A stretch of 64,000 nucleotides of DNA from HGM04593 sp045634365 (GTDB lineage: Bacteria > Bacteroidota > Bacteroidia > Bacteroidales > Bacteroidaceae), in NCBI GenBank assembly GCA_045634365.1, contig JAZRAC010000057.1:12260-76259 (forward strand). Reading direction: 5' to 3'. Every line of letters starts with the position of its first letter. The first letter of the stretch is position 1. The notes beneath the pieces were generated by a model. The model was not told where the DNA came from. It saw nothing but the letters and a program-made list of their open reading frames with translations, and did no database searches. The position numbers and the translations under genes are program-made. This document shows positions 17,912-25,555 of this stretch, in pieces.

Positions 17912-19255
17912 ATGGAAAATATTAAACTGAACATAGACAAAGTAACTGGCTTTGTATCGAAAGAGGAGATTATGGCTCTTGCGCCCCAAGTTAAACAGGC
18001 ACAGGAGGCGTTGGAGAATGGCACACTGCCCGGTAACGATTTTCTTGGTTGGTTGCACCTACCTTCGGAAACAACAAAGGAGTTTATCGAGGAGATTAAG
18101 GCAACAGCCGATACTTTGCGTGCCAACTGCGAGGTTGTAGTTGTAGCCGGCATTGGCGGCAGCTATCTTGGCGCACGCGCGGTGATTGAGGCTTTGAGCA
18201 ACAATTTTGCAGCAATGATGAACGATGGCAGCAATCCTCGTGTGATTTTTGCCGGACACAACATCAGCGAGGATTATTTGAGCGAGCTCACCACTTTCCT
18301 CGCCGACAAGAAGTTCGGTGTTATAAATATCTCAAAATCGGGAACAACAACCGAGACTGCCCTCGCCTTCCGTTTGCTCAAAAAGCAGTGCGAGGAGCAA
18401 CGTGGCAAGGAGACTGCAAGCAAGGTTATTGTTGCAATTACCGACGCTGTTAAGGGTGCCGCACGCATCACCGCCGATAAAGAGGGTTACAAGAGTTTCA
18501 TCATCCCCGACAATGTAGGCGGCCGTTTCTCGGTGCTCACTCCCGTGGGCCTTTTGCCCATCGCTGGTGCAGGCTTCGGCATTGTGGCACTTGTAAAAGG
18601 TGCACAGGATATGGAGAAGGCTTGTGCCGCCACCGTTCCCTTCGAGGAGAATATCGCAGCAATGTACGCAGCCACTCGCAACGCGCTCTACGCTGCCGGC
18701 AAGAAGATTGAAATTCTCGTAAACTACCAGCCCAAGCTGCACTTTACATCGGAGTGGTGGAAACAGCTCTACGGCGAGAGCGAGGGCAAAGAGAACAAGG
18801 GTATCTTCCCCGCATCGGTAGACTTTACAACCGACCTTCACTCAATGGGACAGTGGATACAGGAGGGCGAGCGCACAATCTTCGAAACTGTGCTCTCTAT
18901 CGAAAAGCCCAACAGCTCACTCATTGTTCCCGCCGACGAAGAGAACCTCGACGGGCTTAACTTCCTCGCCGGCAAACACGTTGACGAGGTTAACAAGATG
19001 GCCGAGCTTGGCACACAGCTTGCTCACGTCGACGGTGGCGTGCCCAACATACGCATCAGCATTCCGCAGTTGAACGCCTACTATATAGGCCAGCTAATCT
19101 ACTTCTTCGAGATTGGTTGCGGCATAAGCGGTTACATTCTTGGTGTTAACCCCTTCAACCAGCCCGGTGTTGAGGCATACAAAAAGAATATGTTTGCCCT
19201 GCTCGACAAGCCCGGCTACGAAGAGGAGAGCAAGGCTATACGCGCAAGACTCTAA
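17912..19255 (+). CDS. pgi: Glucose-6-phosphate isomerase
   Basis: Interconverts glucose 6-phosphate and fructose 6-phosphate. At 447 residues it is the short bacterial form. The phosphate-binding GIGGSYLGARAVIE block, the SKSGTTTETALAFR loop, and the conserved QWIQEGERTIFET region with the later catalytic His/Lys segments are present. It begins 18 bases after gpsA and its stop is followed one base later by the start of the HAD gene, so the two are translationally close. Confidence 0.96.
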   Translation: MENIKLNIDKVTGFVSKEEIMALAPQVKQAQEALENGTLPGNDFLGWLHLPSETTKEFIEEIKATADTLRANCEVVVVAGIGGSYLGARAVIEALSNNFAAMMNDGSNPRVIFAGHNISEDYLSELTTFLADKKFGVINISKSGTTTETALAFRLLKKQCEEQRGKETASKVIVAITDAVKGAARITADKEGYKSFIIPDNVGGRFSVLTPVGLLPIAGAGFGIVALVKGAQDMEKACAATVPFEENIAAMYAATRNALYAAGKKIEILVNYQPKLHFTSEWWKQLYGESEGKENKGIFPASVDFTTDLHSMGQWIQEGERTIFETVLSIEKPNSSLIVPADEENLDGLNFLAGKHVDEVNKMAELGTQLAHVDGGVPNIRISIPQLNAYYIGQLIYFFEIGCGISGYILGVNPFNQPGVEAYKKNMFALLDKPGYEEESKAIRARL

Positions 19256-19256
19256 T

Positions 19257-19991
19257 ATGAACTATAAAGAGATTATAGAGCAATATGTGCAACTGCAAGG
19301 CCGCAAAGCCTTGCAGTTGCGTGCTGTATTGTTTGATATGGACGGGGTGCTGTTCGACTCAATGCCCTACCACGCAAAGGCTTGGTCGCAGGTGATGACC
19401 GAGGCGGGCTTTCACTTTACCGAGGAGGATGTCTATATGAACGAAGGACGCACCGGTGCCGACACTATAAACACTGCGAGCCTCGCACAGTTCGGAAAGC
19501 CAAGCACTCCCGAGCAGATAGACGCTCTTTGCAAAGCAAAGTGTGAGATATTTGCCACATACCCCGAAACGCCCCGTATGCAGGGAGCATTGGAACTTGT
19601 AAGAAAGGTAAAGGAGTGCGGCCTCACGCCTATGATAGTTACAGGCTCGGGCACCCCCACTCTGCTCGACCGCATACAGAGCAATTTCCCCGAGATATTC
19701 GACGAAGGGCACATTGTAACCAGTTTCAATGTGAAACGCGGCAAGCCCTTCCCCGACCCCTATCTGCTTGCACTCGAAAAGGGAGGGTTCGCCCCCAACG
19801 AAGCAATAGTAGTGGAGAATGCACCGCTGGGAGTAACCGCCGGAGTGGCAGCAGGGCTCTTCACCATAGCCGCAAACACCGGCCCGCTCAACCCCGAAGT
19901 TCTATACAAGGCCGGCGCAAATATGGTATTCCCATCGGTGGAGGCTATAAACAACGATTGGGCGAACCTGTTGGCAGCACTCACAGCTTAA
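19257..19991 (+). CDS. HAD-superfamily phosphatase/phosphomutase (beta-PGM-like)
   Basis: A 244-residue HAD-family enzyme acting on a small phosphate ester. FDMDGVLFDSMP (starting near residue 26) supplies the nucleophile and acid/base Asp pair, VTGSGTPTLL the motif II Ser/Thr, KRGKPFPDPYL the motif III Lys, and VVENAPLGV the motif IV acidic site. The helical cap between motifs I and II (about 45-110) puts it in subclass I, like beta-phosphoglucomutase and 2-deoxyglucose-6-phosphatase. The ATG at 19257 starts 1 base after pgi; an upstream in-frame extension overlaps pgi and is not credible. Substrate unknown, probably a sugar phosphate. Confidence 0.88.
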   Translation: MNYKEIIEQYVQLQGRKALQLRAVLFDMDGVLFDSMPYHAKAWSQVMTEAGFHFTEEDVYMNEGRTGADTINTASLAQFGKPSTPEQIDALCKAKCEIFATYPETPRMQGALELVRKVKECGLTPMIVTGSGTPTLLDRIQSNFPEIFDEGHIVTSFNVKRGKPFPDPYLLALEKGGFAPNEAIVVENAPLGVTAGVAAGLFTIAANTGPLNPEVLYKAGANMVFPSVEAINNDWANLLAALTA

Positions 19992-19998
19992 CAAAAAA

Positions 19999-20835
19999 AT
20001 GAAGCAACTGCTCGAAAAGATACATCAGGCAATAGACACCCACTATACAAAAAGCGAAGTGAGTGCCCTTGCCCGTATCATAGCAACCGAACTGCTCGCA
20101 ATACCCCAAACAACCTTCTTCCTGAAAGACAAAATAACGCTCACTCCCGAGGAAGAACAAAAAGTTACCGACGCGCTCGAAAGGCTCAAAAAACAGGAGC
20201 CCATACAATACATTTTAGGATACAGCGACTTTTGCGGCCTGCGCTTCGCCGTAAACCCATCGGTGCTTATTCCCCGCCCCGAAACGAGCGAACTTGTGGA
20301 GTTGATAGCCGCAGAGAACCCCTCGGCACGGAAGATACTCGACATTGGCACCGGTAGCGGCTGCATAGCAATCTCACTCGCTTGCAAACTGCCCGATGCC
20401 CATATAACAGCGTGGGACATCTCCCCGCAAGCCCTTGCCGTGGCACAAAAAAACAGCACCACCAACGGCTGCAACGTACTCTTTGAACAGCGCGACATTC
20501 TCTCTTGCCCACCCGCCGATAAAAAATTCGACATAATAGTGAGCAACCCTCCTTATATAAAAGAGTGCGAAAAAACAGCAATGGAAGATAATGTACTCTT
20601 GTGGGAACCGCACCTTGCCCTCTTTGTGCCCGACAACGACCCATTGTTATTCTACCGCACAATAGCAGAAAAAGCACAAAAGATGCTCACCCCCGGCGGC
20701 AAGCTCTTTTTTGAGATAAACCGCGCCCACGGAACCGAAACGGTAGAAATGTTGAGCCGGTTGGGTTACCATAATATAACCCTTCGTAAAGACCTTGCCG
20801 GCAACGACCGAATGGTAAGAGCCGAGAAAAAATAA
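19999..20835 (+). CDS. prmC: Peptide chain release factor N5-glutamine methyltransferase
   Basis: Methylates the GGQ glutamine of release factors RF1 and RF2. The 278-residue protein has the small helical N-terminal domain, the SAM-binding DIGTGSGCIAISLA motif near residue 113, and the catalytic SNPPYI motif. It follows the HAD gene by 7 bases and precedes recX by 3, so it is embedded in the operon. Confidence 0.95.
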   Translation: MKQLLEKIHQAIDTHYTKSEVSALARIIATELLAIPQTTFFLKDKITLTPEEEQKVTDALERLKKQEPIQYILGYSDFCGLRFAVNPSVLIPRPETSELVELIAAENPSARKILDIGTGSGCIAISLACKLPDAHITAWDISPQALAVAQKNSTTNGCNVLFEQRDILSCPPADKKFDIIVSNPPYIKECEKTAMEDNVLLWEPHLALFVPDNDPLLFYRTIAEKAQKMLTPGGKLFFEINRAHGTETVEMLSRLGYHNITLRKDLAGNDRMVRAEKK

Positions 20836-20838
20836 GTT

Positions 20839-21315
20839 ATGAAACCCATTACCCCATCCGAAGCCCTCAACAAAGCAGCCGCTTACTGCACACTGTGCGA
20901 GCGTTGCACAAGCGAAGTGAGCAACAAACTCACAGCGTGGGGCGTCGCGCACACCGACCAACGAGCCATAATAGAGAGGCTGCAAAGCGAGGGATTCATT
21001 GACGAAGGGCGCTACTGTCGCGCCTTTGTGAACGACAAGGTGCGGTTCAACCATTGGGGGAAAATAAAAATTGTGGCGGCGTTGCGCGAGAAACGCCTGT
21101 CGGCCGAGGATATTGCGGCCGCCATCGAACAGATTGACGAAAAGGAGTACACGCAGGCACTGCAAGCTGTTATTTCATTGAAGCAGAAGGAGCTGAAAGG
21201 GAAAGACGATTATGCCGCACGGCAAAAAATTGTACGCTTCGCTGCATCGCGCGGCTTTGAACCGGCAAGAATATTTAAAATCATAAATTGCGAGGGCTAT
21301 GAAGTGGATTTCTGA
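20839..21315 (+). CDS. recX: RecX-family regulator of RecA
   Basis: RecX binds RecA filaments and limits their activity. The 158-residue all-helical protein shows three-helix repeats: the first with LCERCTSEVSNKL, the second with GFIDEGRYCRAFVNDKVRF and WGKIKIVAALREK, and a third ending in RFAASRGF. Length is in the usual range. It overlaps the following gene by 17 bases. Confidence 0.9.
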   Translation: MKPITPSEALNKAAAYCTLCERCTSEVSNKLTAWGVAHTDQRAIIERLQSEGFIDEGRYCRAFVNDKVRFNHWGKIKIVAALREKRLSAEDIAAAIEQIDEKEYTQALQAVISLKQKELKGKDDYAARQKIVRFAASRGFEPARIFKIINCEGYEVDF

Positions 21316-21988
21316 TTTTCTCGACCTTATACTGCCCCGTTACTGCGCCGTGTGCGGCTCTATCCTCTCGTCGAGCGAGAAGGACATCTGTCTCAACTGT
21401 CTCTATCAGCTGCCACGCATAGAAGAGCAACACATTGCAGAGATTGAAAAGCTCTTCTGGGGGATTGTGCCTGTGGAGCGTGCATCGTCGTACATATACT
21501 ACCGTAAAGGCTCGCCCTACAACAATCTGCTGCACCGCATAAAATACAAAAACCACCCCGAAATTGCCGAAAGGCTTGCCGCAGCAGCAGCCGGCGACCT
21601 TTGCGAGCAGGGTTTCTTCGAGGGCATCGATGCTATTGTGCCGTTGCCTCTATCGAAGAAAAAAGAACGCAAACGCGGCTATAACCAATGCGACTACATT
21701 GCCCGCGGCCTTGCCCGTGTGAGTAATATCCCTGTGATAAAAGAGTGTGTGAAGCGCACTGTGGCCAACGAGACTCAAACGCACAAGAACCGCGACGAAA
21801 GGTGGAAAAATGTAGAGGGAATTTTCGCCGTCACAAAGCCCGAGGCATTGCAAGGCAAGCATATTTTGCTTGTCGATGATGTGCTGACAACGGGTGCCAC
21901 CATTGCCGCCTGCGCAAAGAGTATTGCCACCCTGCCCGACACAAAAGTAAGCCTATTCACCCTCGCCTACTCCTTCAATAAAATTTAG
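21299..21988 (+). CDS. ComFC-like phosphoribosyltransferase-domain protein
   Basis: A 229-residue member of the ComFC/GntX group, which in some bacteria supports DNA uptake. The N-terminus carries a CAVCG...CLNC four-cysteine zinc site; the PRTase part has the PRPP loop ILLVDDVLTTGATIAAC and the family RGYNQCDYIARGL block. The ATG at 21299 overlaps recX by 17 bases; I see no better downstream start because the zinc cysteines begin at about residue 16. No reaction has been firmly assigned to this family. It ends the valS-to-comFC run. Confidence 0.88.
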   Translation: MKWISDFLDLILPRYCAVCGSILSSSEKDICLNCLYQLPRIEEQHIAEIEKLFWGIVPVERASSYIYYRKGSPYNNLLHRIKYKNHPEIAERLAAAAAGDLCEQGFFEGIDAIVPLPLSKKKERKRGYNQCDYIARGLARVSNIPVIKECVKRTVANETQTHKNRDERWKNVEGIFAVTKPEALQGKHILLVDDVLTTGATIAACAKSIATLPDTKVSLFTLAYSFNKI

Positions 21989-22018
21989 AAGCTGTTTAAA
22001 TTTAGGTAATAATATAGA

Positions 22019-22202
22019 TGTTGACCCAAATACATTTTTTTCGCGTATTTGTCATCTCGAACCTTGTGTGAGAGATCCCACATCGCATTGCTTTCAGCGA
22101 AGTTGCTCACGCTCGTTACGATTGAAAATAAATTTTCCCTCACTCGCTTACTCGCAACATTTGCTCTGTCGGGATGACATTAATTATTGGAGTGTGGGTC
22201 AA
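22019..22202. repeat. Nested palindromic intergenic element (REP/MITE-like)
   Basis: Between the convergent comFC-like and DUF2027-Smr genes. An outer pair GTTGACCCA / TGGGTCAAC encloses an inner pair GTCATCTCG / CGGGATGAC (one G-U), and the middle has an AGAGATCCC segment with a TCGGGATGAC counterpart. The layout resembles dispersed palindromic elements I have seen in Bacteroidales intergenic regions, and it may also end both converging transcripts. The rest of the 289-bp gap shows nothing coding. Confidence 0.6.
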
Positions 22203-22277
22203 CTGCTATATTATCTCTAAAATTTATGTTCTTGAAATTTTTATAGCTCTTTTTTAGTTACACGAGTTTATCCGTAA

Positions 22278-23369
22278 CTACTTTATTATAACCATTGTAG
22301 CACCAAAGCCATACTTTTGAAACGATGCATCCTGCGAATAACAACGTGGATATTTACGGCGCAACTCCTGCGCTATTGCATTGCGCAACACCCCCTCGCC
22401 CTTGCCGTGAATGAAGACTATGCGCTTGCCCTTGTACTTTAAATTCTCGTCGATGGTCTTGCGCACTACATCCAACTGATAATTGAGAATTTCAAAATTA
22501 TTCATTCCCGCGGTAGTGTCGAGCAGTTCGTTTATGTGCAGGTCCACTTCCAGAATTTCATTACCCTTTGTACTTTTCACTATCTGCTGCACGGGCTTTG
22601 GCTCGTCGGCACGTTTTTTCTCCATTATAGCCCTCTGCAATTCGGCAGCATCGGTAAAAATCTCCTTCACAGGCTTGTCGTCGGTTACGAGCGGGTACAA
22701 TAGCGCGCCCTCGTCGAAGTAAGGATTTTCAGCGAACAGATGGAGTTTGTAGAATTTCACTGTGTCGATGCGACGCTCTATATTCATTGCCGGCTTTAAG
22801 GCAAAGGGCTTTTTATCTTTGTGAGGGAGCAACTGAACGCAAATGTGCTCAATGTCGTTTAGTTCCTCGCGCCCAAACTCCTCGATAAATATTTTGGAAT
22901 TAGGTTCAAGCACACCTGTGGAGCGTGCCTGCCAACTGCGCCCCGACGCCGACAGATAGGTGTAATAGAGGCGGTAGTTACTGTCGTTTATCATATAGGC
23001 CTCGAAGCGGCTGTTCGATAGGGATTTTTCCTCCATCGGCAAGAAGGCAAGAAGCACGTTGAGGCGTTCCCCCTCGGGACGCTCCATTGGGCGATAGGAT
23101 ACAACAGGTTCATCGTCTTCCTCCATTGGCAGAGGCTTTGCAGCCACAGGCTGTGCCTTTTTCTTCGCCTCGTTCTCCTTCTCTTTCTGCGCTTGGGTTT
23201 TCTTCTCGAAATTATACTCGTTGGTATCTACTGCCACACACTCGCGCACCTGCATAGGAATTTCAAAGCCATCTTCACCCTCCACAAGCACTATATCCTT
23301 GCCACGGAAGCCTTTTACAACACCTCCACCCTTCTCGTATATAAAACGTACTTTATCGCCTATTTTCAT
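22278..23369 (-). CDS. DUF2027 and Smr domain protein (MutS2-like Smr)
   Basis: A 363-residue protein. The N-terminus (MKIGDKVRFIYEKGGGVVKGF) is an SH3/KOW-like barrel, followed by a Lys/Glu/Pro linker (about 60-110), a beta-rich DUF2027 domain (about 110-260) and a C-terminal Smr domain with EVDLHINEL, then FIHGKGEGVLRNAI (the HGxG loop) and the GFGATMVIIK end. Smr domains are often nucleases acting on branched DNA or on mRNA at stalled ribosomes; the role of this fusion is not established. A TTG at 23390 would add 7 residues, but the ATG at 23369 is preferred. Architecture is characteristic of Bacteroidetes. Confidence 0.9.
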   Translation of the reverse strand: MKIGDKVRFIYEKGGGVVKGFRGKDIVLVEGEDGFEIPMQVRECVAVDTNEYNFEKKTQAQKEKENEAKKKAQPVAAKPLPMEEDDEPVVSYRPMERPEGERLNVLLAFLPMEEKSLSNSRFEAYMINDSNYRLYYTYLSASGRSWQARSTGVLEPNSKIFIEEFGREELNDIEHICVQLLPHKDKKPFALKPAMNIERRIDTVKFYKLHLFAENPYFDEGALLYPLVTDDKPVKEIFTDAAELQRAIMEKKRADEPKPVQQIVKSTKGNEILEVDLHINELLDTTAGMNNFEILNYQLDVVRKTIDENLKYKGKRIVFIHGKGEGVLRNAIAQELRRKYPRCYSQDASFQKYGFGATMVIIK

Positions 23370-23451
23370 ATTTCTCTCTTTTTTCTTCAAGCGCGAAATT
23401 ACAAAAAAGCGAGGAACTATCCTATTAAGAAACTGTTTGAATTTTTAAGCC

Positions 23452-23793
23452 CTACGGTATTTTTTGCAATCTTGTTCGAATAAAGAATTTTGCCACCTTT
23501 TTCAGAATACTGTTTATTACATATATTCTATCGGCAAATAGCGGTACATTATAATTAAGGAGAAGGGCTGTATATTGCAATTTTGTTTTGTCCATCAAAG
23601 TACAAGTAAATTCATAGAATATCTGCCACTCGTCAAATTCACGCCCCGTTCCATCCAAAATCTCCACTATTGCCGCTGTGGGGGTGTGCAAAAAGATTTC
23701 ACGGTCGTCCAACAGAATTTCGCTGTTTAATGCATCGTAACCAAGGACGATTGTAACCTCTGGTAAATTGTTAAGAGTGTTCATCTTCTCCAT
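23452..23793 (-). CDS. Orphan hypothetical protein behind a long structured leader
   Basis: I do not recognise this 113-residue protein. It has no signal peptide; an early segment VTIVLGYDALNSEILLDDREIF looks beta-rich, and the middle has a Trp/Phe-rich patch (EWQIFYEFTCTLM), with a basic C-terminus (KKVAKFFIRTRL). The ATG at 23793 is preceded by about 230 bases of leader with several strong helices and a TACCTTTG promoter box at 24027-24034, which suggests the gene is expressed and controlled post-initiation. No partner gene is obvious: DUF2027-Smr lies 82 bases downstream and the lipoprotein gene ends 304 bases upstream. Confidence 0.6.
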   Translation of the reverse strand: MEKMNTLNNLPEVTIVLGYDALNSEILLDDREIFLHTPTAAIVEILDGTGREFDEWQIFYEFTCTLMDKTKLQYTALLLNYNVPLFADRIYVINSILKKVAKFFIRTRLQKIP

Positions 23794-23837
23794 CTTGAAA
23801 AAATAAAGGGTTAAACTTGTCGCAAAAGAATATAAAT

Positions 23838-24022
23838 ATAGCGTGGATAGGTCGTACTATTCAGAGGTACTGCCATACCCACACTACAATACAACACCAC
23901 CCACGCTATCGCGTAGGCGTTTCGTATCTATTGTGCTTGTAGTGTTGAAATTGGCAGTTTTCTGATTAAGTACAATAGCAAAACGCTATAAAAATTCAAA
24001 TGTCAGGATAGCATACGCTATC
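23838..24022 (-). ncRNA. Candidate structured RNA / cis-regulatory leader
   Basis: Read on the minus strand from just after the promoter box. Hairpin 1: GATAGC-loop-GCTATC (24007-24022). Hairpin 2: ATAGC/GCTAT (23975-23989). A long helix pairs 23952-23957 with 23870-23875 (CTGCCA/TGGCAG) and 23937-23945 with 23881-23889 (9 bp), with an inner stem 23911-23917/23900-23906. Two competing helices exist: 23901-23909 with 23838-23846 (9 bp), and 23968-23978 with 23928-23938 (10 of 11 bp). These exclude parts of the long helix, as in a riboswitch or attenuator. I cannot match it to a named RNA family. The rest of the 304-bp gap (24035-24097) is AT-rich and empty. Confidence 0.5.
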
Positions 24023-24026
24023 TGTA

Positions 24027-24034
24027 CAAAGGTA
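24027..24034 (-). promoter_or_regulatory. -7 promoter box of the structured leader
   Basis: TACCTTTG on the minus strand, directly upstream of the first leader hairpin. Confidence 0.6.
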
Positions 24035-24097
24035 TTAAAAGTTTTTCACATTCAAAACAAATACAATACAATTGGATATACAAATTAGTGGCAACTA

Positions 24098-24430
24098 TTA
24101 TGGGGCCCAAGCACCCTCGTTCATAAGTTCACGCAACAATGTACGCTGTTCGGCAGTAATATCCATACGAAGCACCGCATCCACCCAACGATAATCGTCA
24201 CCCGACTGCCGTCGCGACATATAGGTAATTTCCATCACCGGATGCAGGCTATCGGCATCCAGAAGTTCTATATTATAATAGGAGGGGAAAAAGTGGTCGA
24301 CCGACGGCATACGGTTCTCCCGCCCAAGCGACAAGTTGTAAACAGCGGTTGCCGAGGGTAATTTATTGCCATCGGGTGTGCAGGCAGCAAAAGCCGCTGC
24401 CGCAAAAAATATATTCAGTAAACGTGCCAT
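24098..24430 (-). CDS. Small lipoprotein, unknown function
   Basis: A 110-residue protein with a lipoprotein-type signal: MARLLNIFFAAAAFAAC, with the lipobox Cys at 17. The mature part has a ITYMSRRQSGDDYRWVDAVL segment and is probably one small mixed domain. No family recognised. It lies 75 bases after the leucine-rich-repeat gene on the same strand and may be co-transcribed with queA and that gene. Confidence 0.7.
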   Translation of the reverse strand: MARLLNIFFAAAAFAACTPDGNKLPSATAVYNLSLGRENRMPSVDHFFPSYYNIELLDADSLHPVMEITYMSRRQSGDDYRWVDAVLRMDITAEQRTLLRELMNEGAWAP

Positions 24431-24505
24431 TATCCTAAATTACTATAATAGAATAACAGCCTGTGTGAAAAAATGTTTAAGAAATTATCGTAAAAGCCAA
24501 GATTT

Positions 24506-25543
24506 TCAATTACCCTCCTCCACGTTTCCGAATCTCTCCCACACACGCGCAAAGCCATACTCGGCCACTGCACCTTGCGGCACAAAAAGAGTAGCCTGCG
24601 AATACACCTGTGCATCGGCAATCTCGCCCGAGCACATAGGAGCAGCGGGAGAGGCAATGTGAAGTTCTTTCAGCGACGAGCAACTGCGAAAGGCCTGCTC
24701 ACCCACATTCACCACCGCAGCGGGAATATCTATACGCTCAATGGCCGAGCAATTATAAAAAGCACCATAGCCTATGCTCAACACCCCATCGTGCAACGCA
24801 ACGGAACGCAATGCCGTGCAACCGGCAAGCACACCTTGATCGAGCATATTAACCCCCGACGGCAGGGAGAAGGTCGCGAGCGAGGAGCAACCCCAAAAGG
24901 CACCCTTCTTAATAGAGGCAACAGTTTGTGGCAGTTCCACCTTTTCGAGCGAGGCACAGTCGCGAAAAGCCCACCCCTCAATCGAGAGTACCCCCTGCGG
25001 CAAAATAACCTCGCGCAACGAGGAACAACCACAGAAAGCATACTCGCCCACGCTGTCTATTCCCACAGGGAACGAAATATTGCGAAGAGCCGTGCAACCA
25101 TCGAACAACGACGGTTCAATATTTATGAGCGCATCGGGGAGAAAGAGATTTTCGAGTGCGGTACACCCCTCAAAAGCACTGCGACCGATGACAATAACCC
25201 CTTGCGGGAAAATTGCTTCGCGAAGAGCCGTGCATCCTTTAAACGCACGCATTCCCACAATGTGCAGCGCATCGCCGAATTTAACCGAAGAGAGCGCGGT
25301 GCATCCCTCGAACGCAGCAATTCCTATCGCCTCCACGGCAGCACCCGTTTCAATACCCTGCAATGCAGTACAACCGGCAAATGCCTCATCGAGAATTTCG
25401 GTTACACTATATTCGCGACCGGCGACATTTATTACAGCAGGAATTTTCACAATACCGCAGTAAGGAGTATCGTTTTTTGTCACCGTTGCCGTGCCATCGG
25501 CCTCGTTCAGCAGATAAGAGATACTATCTATTTTTGTTATCAT
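24506..25543 (-). CDS. BspA-like leucine-rich-repeat protein (LRR_5)
   Basis: A 345-residue protein built mainly of about 11 tandem repeats of 23 residues of the type A-F-x-G-C-T-A-L-x-x-[IV]-x-[LF]-P-x-G-[VL], starting near residue 50 and running to about 315. These BspA/Treponema-type repeats form a solenoid used for binding proteins or surfaces. Unlike most BspA proteins there is no signal peptide and no C-terminal sorting domain, so a cytoplasmic location is predicted. It starts 12 bases after the queA stop and is probably co-transcribed with it. The ligand is unknown. Confidence 0.85.
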   Translation of the reverse strand: MITKIDSISYLLNEADGTATVTKNDTPYCGIVKIPAVINVAGREYSVTEILDEAFAGCTALQGIETGAAVEAIGIAAFEGCTALSSVKFGDALHIVGMRAFKGCTALREAIFPQGVIVIGRSAFEGCTALENLFLPDALINIEPSLFDGCTALRNISFPVGIDSVGEYAFCGCSSLREVILPQGVLSIEGWAFRDCASLEKVELPQTVASIKKGAFWGCSSLATFSLPSGVNMLDQGVLAGCTALRSVALHDGVLSIGYGAFYNCSAIERIDIPAAVVNVGEQAFRSCSSLKELHIASPAAPMCSGEIADAQVYSQATLFVPQGAVAEYGFARVWERFGNVEEGN

Positions 25544-25555
25544 AGGTGCAGAGGA

